The position numbers were made by a program, and so were the translations under genes. The notes under the pieces were generated by a model that did not search any database, was not told where the DNA came from, and saw only the letters and a program-made list of their open reading frames with translations. Of a stretch of 9,964 bases of DNA, positions 6,982-9,964 are shown piece after piece. Position 1 is the first letter of the stretch. Every line of letters starts with the position of its first letter. Source of the DNA: Collinsella sp. (GTDB lineage: Bacteria > Actinomycetota > Coriobacteriia > Coriobacteriales > Coriobacteriaceae); the NCBI GenBank assembly GCA_022728415.1, contig JAIJJM010000046.1:1-9964 (forward strand), written 5' to 3'.

Positions 6982-8586
6982 ATGAACAAGGTTCTCAAAG
7001 GCCTCGTAGCTGTGGCAGCCACCGCAGCGATGGCCGTCGCCGGTTTCGCCGGCGCCTCCACCGCCATGGCGGCAGATCCAACTGGTGGTATCAAAGTCGC
7101 TGACGGAGATACCCACACCTATTCCGTCTACCAGATTTTCACAGGTACGTACGGTACGGATGGTTCTCTTGGCAACGTTACAGCTGGCCAGAACTTCAAG
7201 GCCAAGAACGCAGCCGGTACTGATGGTGCTGACCTGACAGCCGCTAAAGCTGCCGAGACTGTGGCTGGACTTGATAGCAATGCTTCCGATTCGACGAAGC
7301 TTGAAACTATCAAAAAGTTCATTGATATGACTAAAATTGCGTACGGTACAGTATCGGCCGGCAAGCCGCTGAGCAACGTTCCGGCTGGCTATTACCTCGC
7401 CAAGGACCAGAAAAATGTAACCGGTAATGATGCAGCTACTCTGTACATCGTTCAGGTTGTCGGTAACCAGGCAGTGACCATCACCCGTAAGGCCGATAAG
7501 CCGACCTTCCAGAAGAAGGTCAAGGACAAGAATGATACTGATGGAACGACGACTGATTGGCAGGATTCCGCCGATTACGATGTGAACGACCATGTTCCGT
7601 TCCAATTGACTGCAACTCTGCCGACGGATACCAAAGATTTCGCGGCGTACAAGACCTATAAGCTGGTCTTTACTGATAACCAGTCTAAAGGTCTAACTTA
7701 TGATGATGAGAATGCGGGATCCTCTGTCTCTTCCTTCACCGTTAAGTACGTTTCGAAGGATGGGACAAAGACCGCGACTCTTGATAGCAGCGCATATACC
7801 AAGGTAGTGACTCAGGCCACGGAAAAGGCAGACGGTTCTTTTACCATTACTATTAATGATGTCAAGAGCCTTGCTCTCAAGGATTCCAACAAAGCTGATG
7901 TTACTGTCGCTGCAGGCGGCAAGTTTATTGTTGAATACACTTCCACGCTGAACGATAAGGCTGTGATTGGTTCCACCGGCAACCCGAACGAGGCGAAGCT
8001 CCAGTACTCCAACAACCCGAACTACACTGGTACAGGCGCGAATTCTCCGACCGGCGAGACTCCGAAGGATAAAGTCATTGTCTTCACCTACCAGCTCAAT
8101 GTCAACAAGACCTTCGATCAGGGGACTCCGGCTGATAACGATCTGCCGAAGTTCAAGCTGTACAAGAAGACCCATGGTGTTTCCGAAAATAACGGTTATG
8201 TACAGGTCGGTTCGGAAATTGAAGTGGCTAAGACCTCTGATAATAAGTACATTGCCTCCTTCCCGCGTATTGATGATGGCGACTACAAGCTCGTGGAATC
8301 TTATACTCCGGCCGGCTATAACACGGCTGCCGACACGCTGTTCACTGTGACCGCTGAGCATGATGTTTCGTCTGACGATCCGAAGCTGACTTCTTTGAAG
8401 ATTAATCAGACTGACGGTGATAAGACGAATGGTACCGTTCAGGCCGACGTCGTGAACAAGAAGGGCTCCTTCCTCCCGTCCACCGGCGGCATGGGCACCA
8501 CGATTCTGTATGTTGCTGGCGCTGCCATCGTCCTGGTGGCTGCCTTCGGCATCGCCTTCGCTGTCCGTCGTCGCAACGCTCGCTGA
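6982..8586 (+). CDS. Major pilin subunit, LPSTG-anchored (FimA/SpaA-like)
   Basis: This 534-residue precursor is the likely shaft subunit of a sortase-assembled pilus. I chose ATG 6982 because AGGGAG (6972-6977) precedes it with good spacing and a classic signal peptide follows at once (MNKVLKGLVAVAATAAMAVA, cleavage near TAMA/ADPTGG); an in-frame ATG at 6937 would add 15 residues before it. The mature N-terminal domain (about 40-165) contains AGYYLAKD. KPTFQKKVKDKN around K178/K179 resembles the pilin motif whose lysine joins subunits. Residues about 190-360 look like a fimbrial isopeptide-forming D2 domain (VPFQLTATLPTD, YKLVFTDNQSKGLTY). The last domain is Cna-B-like with E-box YKLVESYTPAGY (E439). 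LPSTG at 498-502 (8473-8487), a hydrophobic helix and RRRNAR complete the sorting signal. Functions are inferred from Gram-positive pilins. It lies 117 nt after the tip gene and is probably co-transcribed, so untranslated upstream mRNA in the OFF state could lower its expression. Confidence 0.9.
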   Translation: MNKVLKGLVAVAATAAMAVAGFAGASTAMAADPTGGIKVADGDTHTYSVYQIFTGTYGTDGSLGNVTAGQNFKAKNAAGTDGADLTAAKAAETVAGLDSNASDSTKLETIKKFIDMTKIAYGTVSAGKPLSNVPAGYYLAKDQKNVTGNDAATLYIVQVVGNQAVTITRKADKPTFQKKVKDKNDTDGTTTDWQDSADYDVNDHVPFQLTATLPTDTKDFAAYKTYKLVFTDNQSKGLTYDDENAGSSVSSFTVKYVSKDGTKTATLDSSAYTKVVTQATEKADGSFTITINDVKSLALKDSNKADVTVAAGGKFIVEYTSTLNDKAVIGSTGNPNEAKLQYSNNPNYTGTGANSPTGETPKDKVIVFTYQLNVNKTFDQGTPADNDLPKFKLYKKTHGVSENNGYVQVGSEIEVAKTSDNKYIASFPRIDDGDYKLVESYTPAGYNTAADTLFTVTAEHDVSSDDPKLTSLKINQTDGDKTNGTVQADVVNKKGSFLPSTGGMGTTILYVAGAAIVLVAAFGIAFAVRRRNAR

Positions 8587-8615
8587 GCGTAGCCACGGCC
8601 AGCCAAGAAAATAGA

Positions 8616-8705
8616 CGTGGGTCAAGCGCGATGCTTCAATAGTGGTCGTTCAATGGGTGAAGATTTGGGCCTGCTATTGCGGCATCCGCTTGATTCCACC
8701 CCACG
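8616..8705. repeat. 90-bp imperfect inverted repeat downstream of the major pilin
   Basis: The arms 8616-8642 and 8674-8705 are largely complementary in order: CGTGGG with CCCACG, TCAAGCG with CGCTTGA, GATGC with GCATC, and AATAG with CTATT, with a 6-nt bulge and short mismatches. The loop is about 31 nt. It starts about 30 nt after the pilin stop. In RNA it would fold into a long stem, so it may be a terminator or stabilising 3' structure for the pilin mRNA. A miniature mobile element remnant is the other possibility. No T-run follows. Confidence 0.5.
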
Positions 8706-8737
8706 GCAAAGCCAAAATAACTTAACATGCACATGAC

Positions 8738-8764
8738 CCGGATCCGGCTACGCACCGGATCCGG
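8738..8764. terminator. CCGGATCCGG hairpin, possible terminator
   Basis: The 10-bp palindrome CCGGATCCGG occurs at 8738-8747 and again at 8755-8764, separated by CTACGCA. The two copies can pair into a very stable 10-bp stem with a 7-nt loop. Location between the major pilin and the next gene suits a terminator, but no U-tract follows, so it could instead be a protein binding site with repeated palindromic symmetry. Confidence 0.4.
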
Positions 8765-8770
8765 CCGTCA

Positions 8771-8877
8771 GTGCCCAACCGCACCAAACTACACACAACA
8801 CACGTTGTACCCGCCTATCAAGGCATCACAGCGCACGTTGTGCCCAACCACGTCGCCCAACACAACATATGTTGAGC
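8771..8877. promoter_or_regulatory. Two imperfect direct repeats ending in CAAC-N4-GTTG, candidate operators
   Basis: Both copies begin GTGCCCAACC (8771-8780 and 8840-8849) and end in ACACAACAYAYGTTG (8793-8807 and 8860-8874, differing only by two C/T changes), about 69 bp apart. The second ends in CAACATATGTTGAGC, identical to the site at 2656-2670. The half-site form CAAC-N4-GTTG suggests a dimeric regulator bound upstream of the gene at 9003. The remaining 8878-9002 has no gene that I can support and no clear promoter. Confidence 0.4.
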
Positions 8878-9002
8878 CGTGTGCCCTGAACTTGTCCTTA
8901 TGTTACGAATGGCCAGCAAACGCGCCGAACACGGTTGCCAGCTGTCCGCATCCTAAGGACCCTGACCAGGAAAACTAGGGAACTTCCGACGAGGGGAAAG
9001 AA

Positions 9003-9964
9003 ATGACAAGCCACAACGAGAGGACAGAGATGAACAACAGAACGGCAAAACACCGCATCATCATGGCGTTGTGCTGCATGTTCGCACTCATGCTCGCAAC
9101 CATCGGCTTGAGCGCACCCGCCGCCACCGCCGCCACGGCATCCGGCACCACTGCGGAAGGCAGCCTCACCGTCACCTACCAATACCAGAAAGCCGCGCTC
9201 AACAACGCCGACATCAGCCTGTACCGTCTGGCCGACTGGTCCGCCAAAGGCGGCTACACTCCCGCAGGCGACTTCGCCGATCACGGCAAATACCCGGTCG
9301 ACTGGGATATTCTCAACGCCGACCAGCAGACCCTGCGCGATTTCGCCAACACCATGGCCGGATACATCGCAGTGAACAAGCCCACCGCGGAAAGCACCCT
9401 CAAAACCGATAGCGCCGGCGTTGCCACCTTTAACCAACTGAAGGACGGCCTCTACCTCGCGGTCGTCGCCCCCTACCAGGGCAACGTGCTCACCTGCCAG
9501 ACCGCCGCCATGCTCGTCGCCCTGCCGAACGTGCACAAGAATGTCGACGACCAGCGCGCCCTCAGCATCGAACCGAAAGCCGACTGCGCAGTGCCGCCCA
9601 CCACCACCATCAGCGTGAACAAGGTGTGGAAAGACAAGGATCAGTCCAAGCGCCCCGAAAGCGTGACAATGAACCTGCTGCAAGACGGCAAGATCTACGA
9701 TTCCATCATGCTCAACAACGCCAACGACTGGAAATACACGTGGAAGGACTTGCAAACCAAGCACGAATACACCGTGGTCGAAGCGAACGTGCCGGGCAAC
9801 TACACCGCGCTCGTCGACCGTGAAAACAACGATTACACGGTAACCAACACCGCCAAGACCGAATCGGCGAAAACCGGTGCGAGCGTTGCCATCATCGCCG
9901 TGATCGTAGTCGTACTGGCCGCCGCCGGCATCGCAATCGCCGTAATCGTGCGCAAGAAGAACAC
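9003..9964 (+). CDS. Cna-B domain surface protein, putative accessory/basal pilin (3' end outside window)
   Basis: 320 codons are visible without a stop. ATG 9003 follows GAGGGGA (8991-8997) and an alternative in-frame ATG 9030 follows AGAGGA; both are well placed, and either gives a signal peptide with cleavage near AATA/ASGTTAEG. Residues about 50-195 form a domain with GLYLAVVAPYQGN and a cysteine pair C165/C195 that could form a disulfide once exported. Residues about 204-285 are a typical Cna-B domain: ISVNKVWKDKDQSKRPESV (K207), DWKYTWKDL and E-box YTVVEANVPGNY (E260). After NTAKTESAKTGAS comes a long hydrophobic helix and RKKN, the shape of a sortase signal, but the pentapeptide reads SAKTG instead of LPXTG. 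It may be a membrane-held basal subunit or an atypical sortase substrate. Codons are strikingly C-ending compared with the major pilin. A sortase gene may follow. Confidence 0.8.
   Translation, partial: MTSHNERTEMNNRTAKHRIIMALCCMFALMLATIGLSAPAATAATASGTTAEGSLTVTYQYQKAALNNADISLYRLADWSAKGGYTPAGDFADHGKYPVDWDILNADQQTLRDFANTMAGYIAVNKPTAESTLKTDSAGVATFNQLKDGLYLAVVAPYQGNVLTCQTAAMLVALPNVHKNVDDQRALSIEPKADCAVPPTTTISVNKVWKDKDQSKRPESVTMNLLQDGKIYDSIMLNNANDWKYTWKDLQTKHEYTVVEANVPGNYTALVDRENNDYTVTNTAKTESAKTGASVAIIAVIVVVLAAAGIAIAVIVRKKN

Noticed and set aside
8727..8978. An 83-codon + strand open frame in the gap after the major pilin
   Set aside because: Thr/Pro/Asn-rich with no ribosome binding site; it is built from the hairpin and repeat sequences of the intergenic region.
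8898..9764. A 288-codon minus-strand open frame opposite the third surface gene
   Set aside because: It is Gly/Val/His-rich low-complexity sequence typical of antisense shadows in G+C-rich genes; the + strand has a signal peptide and Cna-B domain.
1..9964. CRISPR array, tRNA or rRNA genes, complete insertion sequence
   Set aside because: No regularly spaced repeats, no tRNA-like cloverleaf or rRNA sequence noticed by eye, and no transposase-like protein in any frame.

Overview
The window looks like a chromosomal accessory segment of a Bifidobacterium. The support is moderately high G+C, a DUF3039-type actinobacterial protein at the left edge, and a sortase-dependent pilus locus with Cna-B/SpaA-like subunits of bifidobacterial style. 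The species cannot be fixed from the sequence alone. All supported genes are on the + strand.

Layout. Positions 2-196 are the 3' end of a DUF3039 family gene. Positions 197-558 are non-coding: a small palindromic element, a long imperfect stem-loop and a promoter-like site. Positions 559-1047 are a decayed NCS1 (CodB-like) permease with an in-frame TGA and no C-terminal two thirds. Positions 1161-2555 are an intact CodB-type permease. A 32-codon open frame (2522-2620) overlaps its end and may be the remnant start of a partner enzyme gene. Positions 2621-2965 are an A+T-richer regulatory stretch with a perfect 14-bp palindrome.

The right two thirds is a pilus locus. Positions 2966-6864 encode a roughly 1,300-residue LPGTG-anchored adhesin, probably the pilus tip, whose signal peptide and body lie in different frames across a run of eight Cs (3092-3099). 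One more C, or two fewer, would join them, so this is a candidate phase-variation switch, read here in the OFF state. Positions 6982-8586 encode the LPSTG major pilin. A non-coding stretch of about 415 bp follows, with a 90-bp imperfect inverted repeat, a CCGGATCCGG hairpin and two related operator-like repeats. At 9003 a third surface protein (signal peptide, Cna-B domain, C-terminal membrane helix, no canonical LPXTG) begins and runs off the window. No sortase gene is in view; one may lie just downstream.

How the parts may work together: the major pilin would form the shaft and the large protein the adhesive tip. The third protein could be a basal or accessory subunit. The tip protein is unusual in carrying two Big_2-like domains and a carbohydrate-binding-like module apparently nested inside a Cna-B/SpaA domain. 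A 15-bp palindromic motif occurs identically in front of the tip gene and in front of the third gene, which suggests one regulator for both transcription units.
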